Positions 45,534 to 56,188 of a DNA stretch of 64,000 bases are shown in pieces; the first letter of the stretch is position 1; each line of letters opens with the position of its first letter. The stretch lies in NCBI RefSeq assembly GCF_019711195.1, contig NZ_CP081299.1, forward strand, positions 2,790,001 to 2,854,000, read 5' to 3'. Made by a program: the position numbers and the translations under genes. The stretch comes from Dyadobacter sp. NIV53 (GTDB taxonomy: Bacteria; Bacteroidota; Bacteroidia; Cytophagales; Spirosomataceae). The notes under the pieces were generated by a model. The model worked only from the letters and a program-made list of their open reading frames with translations, made no database searches and was not told the origin of the DNA.

Positions 45534-47207
45534 CTATTTCTTCAAAGCTTCTTCAACCGGATTTCCAACATTACCGCTCGGAGGTAAAATGTGAAGTAGT
45601 GCGGAAATCGTTGGAGCTATATCTGCAATGGAAGTACGGCGTAAAGTTTCGCCTTTATTAACGCCCCAGCCATATAGTAAGAACGGCACATGTGTATCAT
45701 AATTATAAGGAGTCCCATGATCTGTTCCTGTTCCGTAAGATGCTGCAAACCAACCTGGCTGAACAATGATCTGAAGGTCACCGCTGCGTTTGGCATTAAT
45801 ATTGTTTTTATATAATTCCAGCTGATAAGTATTCAGCGGTGCACGGCCAATATCTTTCAGGTTAAGTACATCTGCCACTCCATCCGTAGAAAGTAAAGCA
45901 TCACGAAGTACCTGGCAGGCATTTGCCACAGTAATTTTCTTTTCTTTCAAAAGAGAGTCGTTCAGGTAAACCTGATAATTTTCAAATGCCTTCACATATT
46001 CCCCTTCTCCAAAAGCATCATTAAAAGATTTTACAACTTTTCTGGTCAAATCCGTTGAGCTCATCAATCCGGCAGGCAGCTTGTGTTCCTGCCAGAAAGC
46101 AGGTACGTCCATTGCACCATGGTCCGCAGTGAGAAAAACGGTATAATTACCTTTTCCCGTCCAGCTATCCAGGAAAGTAAACAGTTCAGCGAATTCCCTG
46201 TCCAGATTCAGGTAATTATCTTCCTGTTCAACCGAATTAGGCCCGAATGCATGTCCGATACGATCCGGAGTGGAAAAACTTACCGCAAGAAAATCAGTAT
46301 CAGTTCCTTTTCCCATATTCTCTCCTTTAATCGCTGCAATTGCCATTTCTTTCGTCATGGTATTTCCCCACGGAGAAGTGGTGATTACACCATAAGCATC
46401 ACCGGCAGTACCAATCAGTTCGTGTGGAAAAACAGGTTTTTTAGCTCCGGAAAGCGTTCCTTCCCACGGTTCGTCATCGGGCGTGCTTTGTGTATACTGG
46501 TCAATAGGCAGCAATGTATTCCAGCCTTTTCTCAAATATTCTGCTGGCATTTTTTTATTGTTGTAATCCTGCACCCAGGTTGGCAAGTCGTTTCTGTAAT
46601 ACGTACTGGTCACAAAATTTCCGGTTTTGGAATCGAACCAGTACGCGCCGTTTGCAGCATGTCCGGCTGGCAGAATAGACGCCCGGTCTTTAATTGCAAC
46701 ACCAATTGTCTTTGACCTGAAATTGGTTGCAATTTGCAACTGATCTGTAACCGTAGTGGTCAGTAAGTTTTTAGGTGACATTTTCCCAACCGTAACATTG
46801 GAGCTACCGACAGTAGCAACAGACTTGTCATCGGTACAGTAAACATTGGCATTAGTTATTTTATCAAACCAGTCATTCCCAACAATACCATTTATGGCAG
46901 GTAACGCACCGGTATACACTGCCGAATGGCCGGCAGCAGTTACAGTTAATGCATAATGATAATGATTGTTACGACAGTTAAAACCTTCATTCATAAGTCT
47001 TTTTAAACCACCTTCCTTGTATTTGTCATAATAGCGGTACAAGTAATCATACCGCATCTGATCCACCACAATGCCTACAACCAGTTTGGGACGTGCAAGT
47101 TTTGCAGTACCGGTTTGTGTTTTATTAGCGTTTTGGCTCCAAGCCAGTGAACTGAACAGTAAGCCTGCCGCAACGAGATGCAGCATAAACCGTGGTATTA
47201 ATTTCAT
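45534..47207 (-). CDS. pafA: PafA-type alkaline phosphatase (copy 2)
   Basis: 557 aa, signal peptide to AWSQ. Same architecture and active site as the downstream copy: Thr90, Asn111, Lys173, Arg175 (offset +11 from Elizabethkingia PafA), SFSTPDRIGHAFG, LTADHGAMDVP and DHGTPYNYD. Long identical stretches (KLVVGIVVDQMRYDYLYRYYD, NEGFNCRNNHY) show a tandem duplication. Differences in the loops after the nucleophile and near SYGTGTDHG may reflect changed substrate preference. Both genes are probably transcribed together. Confidence 0.9.
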   Translation of the reverse strand: MKLIPRFMLHLVAAGLLFSSLAWSQNANKTQTGTAKLARPKLVVGIVVDQMRYDYLYRYYDKYKEGGLKRLMNEGFNCRNNHYHYALTVTAAGHSAVYTGALPAINGIVGNDWFDKITNANVYCTDDKSVATVGSSNVTVGKMSPKNLLTTTVTDQLQIATNFRSKTIGVAIKDRASILPAGHAANGAYWFDSKTGNFVTSTYYRNDLPTWVQDYNNKKMPAEYLRKGWNTLLPIDQYTQSTPDDEPWEGTLSGAKKPVFPHELIGTAGDAYGVITTSPWGNTMTKEMAIAAIKGENMGKGTDTDFLAVSFSTPDRIGHAFGPNSVEQEDNYLNLDREFAELFTFLDSWTGKGNYTVFLTADHGAMDVPAFWQEHKLPAGLMSSTDLTRKVVKSFNDAFGEGEYVKAFENYQVYLNDSLLKEKKITVANACQVLRDALLSTDGVADVLNLKDIGRAPLNTYQLELYKNNINAKRSGDLQIIVQPGWFAASYGTGTDHGTPYNYDTHVPFLLYGWGVNKGETLRRTSIADIAPTISALLHILPPSGNVGNPVEEALKK

Positions 47208-47346
47208 AATTAAAGAATGGTAAGAAAATATAAATATAACAGAGAAGATAAGCGACCTGGTAATCCGGCGGTAATTCTAATCCAATTATAACAATATGTT
47301 AATTTAAATACGCTGCAAATATAAAGATGTACTAGCGCTAATAACA

Positions 47347-47381
47347 GAAAGCCGGACTGCAAATATTGCGGCCCGGCTTTC
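47347..47381 (-). terminator. Strong hairpin after the M16 protease gene
   Basis: GAAAGCCGG / CCGGCTTTC with an inner CTGCAA/TTGCGG helix and a 3-nt loop. Located 18 nt after the gene end at 47399; the T-run is weak. Confidence 0.7.
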
Positions 47382-47398
47382 CGTACTCTTTCTATCAA

Positions 47399-50209
47399 CT
47401 ATTTTTTCTCGCTTCCTCCCAATGATCCGGGAGCCGTGCTTGCAGGTGCACCTGCTTTTACTTTTGAGAAATCCCCTGCTTTAATAATGCTCAATTTTGA
47501 GTAATCAATATGTTTCTGCATAGCCGCTTTTACTTTTTCCGGCGTTAAAGCATCTATATTTTTTTCAAAATCAGCATCCCATTGCATTGTGCGGTTGAGA
47601 TACAAATTATTGGTTAAGGTATTGGTCAAAGAAGCATCCTGTGCACGTCCAACCTGCCGGGATTGTAAATAACCTGATTTGGCTGCCTTAATTTCATCAG
47701 CAGTAAAACCTTCTTTCAGTGCTTTGTCAATTTCCTCTTTAAAAGCTGCTTCCAGTTTTTCTGCATTTTGAGGCGCATAAATTGCATAAGACATAAAAGA
47801 ACCATTTTTATCCAACGAACTGGCAGAGAATTGTGAACCTACACCGTAACTCAATCCTTCTTTCTGACGGATACGTGTGGCGAGACGTGAATTGAGGAAA
47901 CCGCCTCCCAACATATAATTAGCCAGTACCAAAGATGGATAATCCGGATCGGTATCCTGTAATGGCATGTTCATTCCGGCTACAAACATGGCATTTGCTT
48001 TATCGGGCGTTTCCAATGCTTTGTTTTCAGGTTTGATCGCCACGTATGGTGATGCAACACGGGTAAATGGTTTTGAACTTTTCCAGCTGCCAAACTCTTC
48101 ATTCAGGATTTTCTGTATCTGTGCCTGATCAAAATCTCCTACAACGGTAGCAGATGCATTATTGGCACCATAAAAATCTTTATGGAATTGCTTTATTTCT
48201 TCAATCGTAGCTGCTTTTACACTGGCTACGTCTTCATCAAAAGTGCCAACATAACGAATGTCGCTTTTTGGATAAGGTGTTACGATACGGCGATACTGAT
48301 TGACTGCAATGGCCTGCGGTTCGCTCCTTTGTGATTCTATCCCGGCCAGTTCTTCCTGTTTTAATTTTTCAAATTCACTTTCGTCAAATGCAGGGGTTTT
48401 CAGTACTTCTGCAACCAGTTTCAGCACGGCCGGAAGGTTTTCCTTGGTCGTTTCAATATTTGCACCTGCTGTATTGCTCGCACCAAAGAAACTTACTCTC
48501 GCTTTCAGTTTATCAAACTCGTCTTTTAATTGCTGGCGCGTTTTGGTTTTTGTTCCTTTATCCAGCATCGAACCTGTCAGATCAGAGATCGTTGCCTTGT
48601 TCATCAGACTTTTTTCATCTCCATAACGCAATGTTATTTTAGCCGAAACAACATTACCACGTGTTTTTTTGGTTAAAAGCGCTGTTTCAATTACGTTTGG
48701 TTTTTCAACACGCACGGTTCTTGTATCAATATTTGCCGGTGACGCATCAAAAGCTTCGCCTTCTGCAACCAAAGCTTGCCCCTTATAACCTTTAACCAGC
48801 TCCTCTACATTCGGCGCTACAGGAATTTCTGCTCGCACAGGGCTTGCTTCGGGTACAAATGTTCCGAGTGTACGGTTAGAGGGTTTGAAATAATACTGTG
48901 CAACACGAAAAACATCTTCAGCCGTTACCTTACGGACATTATCCCTGAAAAGAAATGCAAGCCGCCAGTCTCCGGTCGCAATGGCTTCACTCATACTTAA
49001 GCCGACTCTTTCAGCATTCAGAAATTCCAGGTCCCAGTTTTTCAAAATGGTTGTTTTTGCACGCTCTACATCTTCTGCCAATGGCTTTGAAAGCGCGGCA
49101 GAATCCAGTGTTGCAATAAGTGCTTTACGGGCTTCATCCAATGATTTCTCTTTTAATACCTCTGCACCAAATAATACCAGTCCCGGATCATGTGCCTGAA
49201 TACTAAAACCAAATACGGAAGACGCTTTCTTGGTATTGACCAGATTTCTGTAAAGCTTACCATTAGGTTCCGTTGACAATAATTCGGTAAGAACTTCCAT
49301 GGCTGGATAATCGGCATGTGAACCTGGCATAATGTGATAAGCCGCCATCAGCATCTGGACATCGCCGGTCCGTTTCAATTCTACAAAGCGCTCTCCATCC
49401 TGAGTGGGTTCTACTGTATAGGATTTGGGAAGAACGCGGGTTGGCTTAGGAATTTTGCTGAAGTATTCATTGATCAGGGCAATTACTTTTGGCTCATCAA
49501 TTTTACCGGAAACGGTTAGTACTGCGTTATCGGGCTGATAAAACTTTTTATAGAAAGCCTGTAAATTTTCAATAGGCACATTCTCTATATCGGAACGGTT
49601 CCCAATAGTCGATTTCCCATAATTATGCCATAGATATGCTCCTGACACAACACGCTCCATTAATATTCGGAATGGGTTGTTTTCTCCTCTTTCAAACTCA
49701 TTTCTCACTACGCTGAACTCACTTTCCAAATCTTTCTTGGCTATGTAAGAGTTAACCATACGGTCTGCCTCCAGGTCGAGTGCCCATTTCAAATTATCTT
49801 CCGTTGCCGAAAAAGTTTCAAAATAATTGGTACGGTCATCGCTTGTAGTTCCGTTTGGACGCGCACCGTGCGAGGTAAGTTCTGCCGGAATATTCGGATG
49901 GCCGGGAGTTCCCTTAAAGACCATGTGTTCCAGCAAATGCGCCATACCCGTTTCTCCGTAACCTTCATGCCGCGAGCCAACCAGATAGGTCATATTCACC
50001 GTTACAGTAGCCTTTGAAGGGTCAGGAAACATAAGCACTTTCAGGCCGTTTTCCAGATTGTATTCTGTTATACCTTCTACGGAAGTAGCTTTTTTAATAC
50101 CCTTCGGCAAGTCCTGCGACATAGCCGGCCCTGCAATGACTGCTGATAATATCAGGCTGAGTACGGTTGTACTGCGAGTCCCTTTTGTTTTTTTAGACTT
50201 GATGATCAT
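47399..50209 (-). CDS. M16 family zinc metalloprotease, two-domain (pitrilysin/PqqL-like)
   Basis: 936 aa with a signal peptide (VLSLILSAVIAGPAMSQ). The zinc motif HLLEH is at 91-95 (GMAHLLEHMVFKGTPGHP), followed by the downstream Glu region LEADRMVNSYIAKKDLESEFSVVRNEFE. The second M16 half (about 500 to 900) has the R/Y pair region (IRQKEGLSYGVGSQFSA) but no HxxEH, as usual for the inactive half. It degrades peptides in the periplasm, likely taken up or released from outer-membrane transport. Upstream of the pafA pair on the same strand but with its own terminator. Confidence 0.92.
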   Translation of the reverse strand: MIIKSKKTKGTRSTTVLSLILSAVIAGPAMSQDLPKGIKKATSVEGITEYNLENGLKVLMFPDPSKATVTVNMTYLVGSRHEGYGETGMAHLLEHMVFKGTPGHPNIPAELTSHGARPNGTTSDDRTNYFETFSATEDNLKWALDLEADRMVNSYIAKKDLESEFSVVRNEFERGENNPFRILMERVVSGAYLWHNYGKSTIGNRSDIENVPIENLQAFYKKFYQPDNAVLTVSGKIDEPKVIALINEYFSKIPKPTRVLPKSYTVEPTQDGERFVELKRTGDVQMLMAAYHIMPGSHADYPAMEVLTELLSTEPNGKLYRNLVNTKKASSVFGFSIQAHDPGLVLFGAEVLKEKSLDEARKALIATLDSAALSKPLAEDVERAKTTILKNWDLEFLNAERVGLSMSEAIATGDWRLAFLFRDNVRKVTAEDVFRVAQYYFKPSNRTLGTFVPEASPVRAEIPVAPNVEELVKGYKGQALVAEGEAFDASPANIDTRTVRVEKPNVIETALLTKKTRGNVVSAKITLRYGDEKSLMNKATISDLTGSMLDKGTKTKTRQQLKDEFDKLKARVSFFGASNTAGANIETTKENLPAVLKLVAEVLKTPAFDESEFEKLKQEELAGIESQRSEPQAIAVNQYRRIVTPYPKSDIRYVGTFDEDVASVKAATIEEIKQFHKDFYGANNASATVVGDFDQAQIQKILNEEFGSWKSSKPFTRVASPYVAIKPENKALETPDKANAMFVAGMNMPLQDTDPDYPSLVLANYMLGGGFLNSRLATRIRQKEGLSYGVGSQFSASSLDKNGSFMSYAIYAPQNAEKLEAAFKEEIDKALKEGFTADEIKAAKSGYLQSRQVGRAQDASLTNTLTNNLYLNRTMQWDADFEKNIDALTPEKVKAAMQKHIDYSKLSIIKAGDFSKVKAGAPASTAPGSLGGSEKK

Positions 50210-50469
50210 TCCAAATGATTAGTTTAGATAACATTTATAATTCCTGAAAATAAAAGAGATAACCTATGGAATCAACCACTTCATGATAAGCGGTAAAATT
50301 GTAAGGCTAAAATAATGTCATTCACAAAAAACCTACCTTTAATTGCAACAAACCTCACGTGTAAACCTGTATGTACAAAAGCTATAAATAAATTTCACTT
50401 TATTTTGCAGACTAATGGGAATACATCCACAAGATTCTCTTATTTTGCTAATAAGATTTAAGTAAAAAC

Positions 50470-50862
50470 ATGATCAAAAATAAAAGAATTAATCAGATTA
50501 TCATTTTTCTATCTTTCAGTATTTTTTTAGGCTGCGCCAGCGGAATTCCAATTTCAACCAGTAAAAAATATCCGATTGAAGTATTATATGATGATAATCC
50601 TCTGGAAAGGCCTTATTCAGAAATAGGTATAGTTGAAATTACCAATGAAGACTCCCTGACAGCAAGGCAAACTCAGGATAAAAGGATGATGTTCCGTGGC
50701 AATGATGCCAAAACCAAAGAACTCCTTACTGCCAGATTGGTTCTTAAAGCGCAGAAAATAGGCGCGGATGCTATCATTCATGTCAGATACAAATATTATA
50801 CATCTGTAAAAAGCGAAGGTTATATGCTAAGCGGCCTGGCTGTAAGGTACCGCGGAGAATAA
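50470..50862 (+). CDS. Small lipoprotein of unknown function
   Basis: 130 aa. Lipoprotein signal with lipobox FLGCAS (Cys about 22). The mature part IEVLYDDNPLERPYSEIGIVEI and TARLVLKAQKIGADAIIHVRYKYYTS resembles YbjQ- or DUF4156-like small envelope domains, where the GADAII segment recurs; this is only a weak resemblance. Divergent from the M16 gene; the 260-bp space between holds both promoters. Confidence 0.65.
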   Translation: MIKNKRINQIIIFLSFSIFLGCASGIPISTSKKYPIEVLYDDNPLERPYSEIGIVEITNEDSLTARQTQDKRMMFRGNDAKTKELLTARLVLKAQKIGADAIIHVRYKYYTSVKSEGYMLSGLAVRYRGE

Positions 50863-50923
50863 CAATTGCACCAATATTCTTCATCGTACCGGCAGGCGGC
50901 CCGGTCTTAACTACTCATTATCC

Positions 50924-51451
50924 ATGCTATTTACAGCTGATTTGTCAAACATGCCTGTCGAGGCAGAATCAAGGGTTATTGTACGTTTTCAGGATTGTGA
51001 TCCGCTAATGCATTTGAATAATTCAAAATATTTTGAATACTTTTTCAATGCGCGTGAAGACCAGGTTTCAAAGTTATACGGGTTCAGCTATGAGGCAATG
51101 TTCAGGGAACTGCGCACCAGCTGGGTGGTATATCAGCATCAGATCGCATACGTAAGGCCGGCTTTAATCAGTGAGTGGGTCAGGATAACTTCCAGGGTTA
51201 TTTACTACAATGAAGATACAATGGTAACAGAATATTTCATGACCAATGATTTGCACACCGAACTGAAGACAATGCTATGGAGCACTTCAAAACACATTAG
51301 TATTACAACCGGGAAACGGACACCTCATCCCCAGGAAGTAATGGATTATTTAAAAGCAACCTGCGTACCTGATCTCGATTTCCCCAATCTTCAATTTAAC
51401 GATCGGATCCATACGATCAAACATGCATTAAATGCAAAAGCTAACGCGTAG
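50924..51451 (+). CDS. Acyl-CoA thioesterase (4HBT hotdog fold)
   Basis: 175 aa. The hotdog motif VRFQDCDPLMHLNNSKYFEYFFNAREDQV with the Asp and the HLNN segment is typical of the 4-hydroxybenzoyl-CoA thioesterase family, followed by TSWVVYQHQIAYVRPALISEWVRITSRV. Cytoplasmic; it hydrolyses acyl-CoA, substrate unknown. Ends with an 11-nt overlap into the convergent TamB-like gene. Confidence 0.85.
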   Translation: MLFTADLSNMPVEAESRVIVRFQDCDPLMHLNNSKYFEYFFNAREDQVSKLYGFSYEAMFRELRTSWVVYQHQIAYVRPALISEWVRITSRVIYYNEDTMVTEYFMTNDLHTELKTMLWSTSKHISITTGKRTPHPQEVMDYLKATCVPDLDFPNLQFNDRIHTIKHALNAKANA

Positions 51452-54400
51452 TTGAACCTTGTGTTGAAATCAGTTTTTTCTCCGTAGAATCCCTGGAAGT
51501 GGAATCCATCGGCAGATATGGAATTTTAAGTACCGGCTTGGGAATGGGAATAAATCGGTTAAAACTATGGGTAAACTGCATACTCACACCACCAGTCGTC
51601 ACAGTATTATTTAAGTAAAAAGGGTTCTGAATATTGCGGTTGTAGGCCTTCACTCTCACCGATCCCTTTGGATTCAGCCAATACTCCAGCGTCCATTCTC
51701 CCAATAAAGTAGTAGCATCATATTGCGTAGTACTGCCTGTAACGCCCGAACTGATCCTTCCGTCGCGTGTTACACGGAAGCGGTCGTTGAGAAAACGGTA
51801 TGAAAAGCGCAATTGAAGATTATTGAGTGCATTCTGATCCAAAGAAAGACCGGAAACGCCAACTTCCAGATTTTCGTTAATACCGGATGCCCACCTGCTG
51901 ATCTGGTTAGAAACAAGCTCGCTGATACTATTCCCGAGAATTTGGCTGCTATTTGCCGTTGAATTGCTTTCAGGTAATAATTGATTGATTACGAGCAAGC
52001 TACTTACCTGCCGGCTTAGTTCCTGTTCATCCACTTTTAATTTGTTCTGGAATGCTTCGAGCTGTCCGCGCAAACTGTTTAGCGAAGGATTATCTACCAC
52101 TTTCAGATCATATTTAATTGTAGGGGACATAAGCCGCTCCGACAACCCGATCGTAACTTCCACAGGATAGCGTCTCAACAAAGTATTATATTCAGAGCTG
52201 GTATTGGAAAGTGAACTGGTATTTGGCAGTACACCCATCAGGGAAACCATCTGTGTATACCCTGCTTTTACGTCCAGAATGGCTCCATACGGATCGCCCG
52301 ACCAGACAATCCTGCTCCCGGGTTTTATGTTAAACTTCTTATTAATAACATTTTGTAAGGTAAAATTATAATCACCTTTATCAATTTCATACGTTCCGGC
52401 CATTGTGAAATCGCCTTTGGTATCAATGTTGAGGTTGAGCCTTCCGTTACCGTTCGCCCGGATAATATCACCGGTTTGCCTGTCGAAAATAATTTCACAC
52501 AAAGCATCGGGTGTAAGGTTGAAATTAAAATCCATTTTTATTCCACCGGAAACCTGCTTTCTTGCTCTTTCAGTTGATTCAGACGTACTATCTTCTACCG
52601 GCATCTGACTTACAAACTGAATGTAATCCTGGGTTGCCACTTCGGTTGCATTATCCAGAGGAATATAAATTTTGGTTCCTTTGTTGCTGGTAACATTAGC
52701 CTCAATATTCAAATTATCAATAGCACCATAAACAGCCACCGGACCGGTAACATAGGCAGTTCCGTAAAAAGTATCGTTATCCTTTGCTGCGGTGTTCAGT
52801 ATTTTAAAATTATGCAGATCAGCATTAAAACCTAAAGTAAAATACTTAAAGCCGTCATGAAACACACCACCGCGAAGTGTGGCCGTGTTTCCGTCTGTAT
52901 CGGTAAGCAAAATGTTATTTGCACTGATCTCGCTCTCGCTGAAAGTAATTTTGTCATTAAACGTAAAAACCGATTGCAGGTAATCAAACTTCATCCGTCC
53001 TTTCTCAACTGCAAGCGAACCTTCCAGAACGGGTGCATTAATCGTACCTTTAACCGTAACCGTTCCCTGTGCCTTTCCGCTGATATCAGATACCAACCCC
53101 TCAGCAAATGGCTCAATTGCTTTAAAATCTATTTCATTAAAAACAGCTTTCAGGTTTAGCGTATTGGAAGTAAGTTTGGGCCGGTATGCTCCGGTTAAGT
53201 TTAAGACGTTTCTTGCATTTTTATGCAGCTGAGCATCAATATCCAATTGTCCGGCCCCAGGATCCCACTCTCCCGCACCCGAAAAATTACCAAATTCATA
53301 ATCTGCGTAACCCAGGCTTTCAATATTAAAATTAGCACCAAGCACAACATTGTTATAAGCATCTTTCACTTTGGCAGAGCCGTCCATAATTCCGGCAAGC
53401 TGTGTATTAAAAACAGGGTTGAGAGTTCCTAACTTAAAATTCTTGATATCCAGAACAAGGCTTTTTTCGGCTTCGCTGGAAAGAGTCCCGTTTAACGTTA
53501 ATCGCTGTTTTCCGCTTATCAGGCCAAGATTTGTAAACGAAACATCTTTTCCGACCACAGAAATCAAGCTTTCCGATGGAACATTCCATTCTTCATCCAG
53601 CAAATCCAGTTTGGAGTTTTTGAAGCCAATATCGAGTCCGTTAGGCAGGAACCGGATTTCACCACCCAAATTGGATTTGTTATTACTATTTAACTGCCGG
53701 ATTCCTCCGTTAAAATCAATATGATCCACATCCCAGGCACCTTCAATTTCCATTTTCTCTGTTGGTACCAAAACACCCATCTTCTGTTGTTCAGAAGTAA
53801 TGAGGGCCGATGCAAGAACCTCTGCGCTGTTCACAAATTTGGACGAAGTAATGTCAATCTGAGATGTTATAAACTGATTGGTCCCATATTTTGCAGTATC
53901 AGCCGTAGCAGTAAGGGTAAGAATAGAAGTATTATCCATTTTAAAAAAGCCTTCCGCTTTGGCGCCTTTGGATATATAAATATCCGGACTGATAAAGGCC
54001 AGGAAACGGGAAAGGTTACGCGTTTCTACTTCATAATCAATCTGGTATTTGGTCTGAACGGATTCAACAGGTTTGCCGGCATAATAAGCTTCCCTATTTG
54101 CTTTGTTATCTAAAAAGTACAGCTTGTATTCATCCAAAACCTTACTAACATCTTTTAAAGCTTGTGTTGGTAAAAAATCACCCTCGACTCTGGCTGTCAG
54201 AAACTCACTTTCCAATTGCAAAGTCCGTTTGTCAGATTGCTGTACAGAAGACAAAACCAACGTATCAATAACCAGATTGCGTTCATTTTTAGTAGTTACC
54301 AGATAGGTATTGAGCAATTTGGCATTCCCGGTCAGCTCGTCGATCGTGTTTCCTGTAACTTTTACATCCAGCTCTGTTCTCAAAGTGATGGAATCCTTAA

Positions 54401-56033
54401 TATATCCAAGTGCCTGAAGATTTGCCTTTTTGATAATTCCGCGAAGATCAAAAGCGTTTTTTGGCTTGGACAGATCAAATTCTCCCTGTAAATCAGCAAT
54501 TAGATTAGTATCTTTTGCACTCACATTGCCATTAAAATACTGATTCTGTAAATTTCCTTTTAAGCTGATATTACGGTAATCATAATTTCTGAAACCCACC
54601 CTGCTTACAAGTGCATCCATATTGGTTGAGGCAAATTTGAGCTCCAGACCTTTGCCTGCTATTTTTCCTGCAAAATCCAGTTTCTGCCAGGTTTCATCTT
54701 CGTCCAGCAATTTACCAAGCTCAAAATCTGAGGTGATTACTTCTCCCGAATAAGTTGTAGAAAGTGCGTCCGCAATATGAAAAACAAGGTCTCCCGATAC
54801 TTTGCCAAGATTGGAAGTAGCCGAAGCGTTTACAGCAAAATCTTCAAGTGTACCTTTGAAAGTACCATTCAAAAGAGTTAATCCAAACTTTTGCAGGTCT
54901 TTGTGTTTATCCCACTCCGGATAATACTGGATCAGGTCGGCTGGCTCAACTCTGGATGTAAGCAGCTGGATATCCATCATACAGCCTTCAATTTCTGGTA
55001 ATCCTTTAAAACCAAGATCCCCTACCAAACGACTGTTTTTACCAAAATATAAATCGGTATTGGAAAGAACAAAATCATCTACTTTACCATTAAAATCGCC
55101 GGAAATACGCCATGTTTCGTTCAGTTCATCCACATATTCTGAAAACAATCCAAGATCTCTTGAACTGACATGGCTACCGACCAGGTGACCTTTTATTAAA
55201 ACTTTATGATTGAAATCACCCAGTTCACCGGATCGGTTATAATGAAAAGTGATTTCATCTTTGAGGTAAGAATCTCCGACATGTGCATCCAGCTCTTTCA
55301 ATTCCATTTTTTTCTGGCAAAACAAGAACCTGGTGTCCATGTCTTTCATCTTTAAACCAGTCTGCTTATCAACCATATTTAAATTTTTTCCAAAAAAGGA
55401 AATGGTATCACCCTGCGCCAGAAAATCTTTTAAATCTCCGTTCAGGCCATTGAGCTCAAAATGTGAATAATCAAAAATGCGTGCACCTTTCCGGCGGGCA
55501 TGCCGTGGATCGTCGTAGCGGAACGTACCATCTGTTATCCTGGATTTTCCAATTGTAAAAGGTGTATTATTTTCGGGAGCATTAGCTGGCCTGGGAGTTT
55601 TGGAAGAAGTAAGCTCAACAATCCTGTTGATAAAACCGTCGATATTTAAGTCACCCGATTGAGGAACTACACGCAAATGCACTCTTGGCTGATATACATT
55701 TACTTCATCCAGATGAATTTCCTTTGAAGCATTTTCAATAATATTACTAAGGTTCAGATTTACATCAATTCTTCCGACATCAATCATTTGCTGCCGGCTG
55801 GTATCTTTAACAGAAATTCCTTCCAGTGATACAACATCAAACCATTTGATATTAACACGCTCAATAGTAATGGGATAGCCCATCGCTTTTGAAATTTTTC
55901 CGGTTATGGCCTGAACGGCAAAAGTCTGAACGGAAGGTATCTGAAGAGCAATAGTAGTGATACCAAGCGCAAGTAACGCAAAGATCAGAATCACAGTAAA
56001 GCCATTGACAATTATCTTCAGGAATTTTAACAT
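51441..56033 (-). CDS. TamB-like translocation/assembly module protein (AsmA/DUF490 family)
   Basis: 1530 aa. One N-terminal membrane anchor (FTVILIFALLALGITTIALQ) precedes a very long beta-strand-rich region with repeated motifs like LKGNL, VSGDLVFHI and DISGKAQGTVTVKGTINAPVLEGSLAVEKGRM, then the DUF490 C-terminal domain with YEIDKGDYNFTLQNVINKKFNIKPGSRIVWSGDPYGAILDVKAGY and LRFSYRFLNDRFRVTRDG. TamB-type proteins form a hydrophobic groove bridging inner and outer membrane and move lipids outward (with TamA or BamA). The frame is intact over 4.6 kb. No TamA gene lies beside it. Confidence 0.9.
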   Translation of the reverse strand: MLKFLKIIVNGFTVILIFALLALGITTIALQIPSVQTFAVQAITGKISKAMGYPITIERVNIKWFDVVSLEGISVKDTSRQQMIDVGRIDVNLNLSNIIENASKEIHLDEVNVYQPRVHLRVVPQSGDLNIDGFINRIVELTSSKTPRPANAPENNTPFTIGKSRITDGTFRYDDPRHARRKGARIFDYSHFELNGLNGDLKDFLAQGDTISFFGKNLNMVDKQTGLKMKDMDTRFLFCQKKMELKELDAHVGDSYLKDEITFHYNRSGELGDFNHKVLIKGHLVGSHVSSRDLGLFSEYVDELNETWRISGDFNGKVDDFVLSNTDLYFGKNSRLVGDLGFKGLPEIEGCMMDIQLLTSRVEPADLIQYYPEWDKHKDLQKFGLTLLNGTFKGTLEDFAVNASATSNLGKVSGDLVFHIADALSTTYSGEVITSDFELGKLLDEDETWQKLDFAGKIAGKGLELKFASTNMDALVSRVGFRNYDYRNISLKGNLQNQYFNGNVSAKDTNLIADLQGEFDLSKPKNAFDLRGIIKKANLQALGYIKDSITLRTELDVKVTGNTIDELTGNAKLLNTYLVTTKNERNLVIDTLVLSSVQQSDKRTLQLESEFLTARVEGDFLPTQALKDVSKVLDEYKLYFLDNKANREAYYAGKPVESVQTKYQIDYEVETRNLSRFLAFISPDIYISKGAKAEGFFKMDNTSILTLTATADTAKYGTNQFITSQIDITSSKFVNSAEVLASALITSEQQKMGVLVPTEKMEIEGAWDVDHIDFNGGIRQLNSNNKSNLGGEIRFLPNGLDIGFKNSKLDLLDEEWNVPSESLISVVGKDVSFTNLGLISGKQRLTLNGTLSSEAEKSLVLDIKNFKLGTLNPVFNTQLAGIMDGSAKVKDAYNNVVLGANFNIESLGYADYEFGNFSGAGEWDPGAGQLDIDAQLHKNARNVLNLTGAYRPKLTSNTLNLKAVFNEIDFKAIEPFAEGLVSDISGKAQGTVTVKGTINAPVLEGSLAVEKGRMKFDYLQSVFTFNDKITFSESEISANNILLTDTDGNTATLRGGVFHDGFKYFTLGFNADLHNFKILNTAAKDNDTFYGTAYVTGPVAVYGAIDNLNIEANVTSNKGTKIYIPLDNATEVATQDYIQFVSQMPVEDSTSESTERARKQVSGGIKMDFNFNLTPDALCEIIFDRQTGDIIRANGNGRLNLNIDTKGDFTMAGTYEIDKGDYNFTLQNVINKKFNIKPGSRIVWSGDPYGAILDVKAGYTQMVSLMGVLPNTSSLSNTSSEYNTLLRRYPVEVTIGLSERLMSPTIKYDLKVVDNPSLNSLRGQLEAFQNKLKVDEQELSRQVSSLLVINQLLPESNSTANSSQILGNSISELVSNQISRWASGINENLEVGVSGLSLDQNALNNLQLRFSYRFLNDRFRVTRDGRISSGVTGSTTQYDATTLLGEWTLEYWLNPKGSVRVKAYNRNIQNPFYLNNTVTTGGVSMQFTHSFNRFIPIPKPVLKIPYLPMDSTSRDSTEKKLISTQGSTTR

Positions 56034-56162
56034 ACGTAGGTTCTCAGCAAATACCCGGATTTTTCTTTGTAAAAATATCTGACGCCGCTTTTTTATTGTG
56101 TTTTCAAAGCACGCATTTTGCGCTGTCCGGCTAACGTCTGGAATTAGTAATTGTTAATTGCT

Positions 56163-56170
56163 TATTTTTG
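56163..56170 (+). promoter_or_regulatory. Possible -7 box of the tsaD promoter
   Basis: TATTTTTG fits the TAnnTTTG consensus and is 18 bp before the tsaD start; the -33 part is weak. Confidence 0.4.
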
Positions 56171-56188
56171 CCAATATTTTTCAAAATT

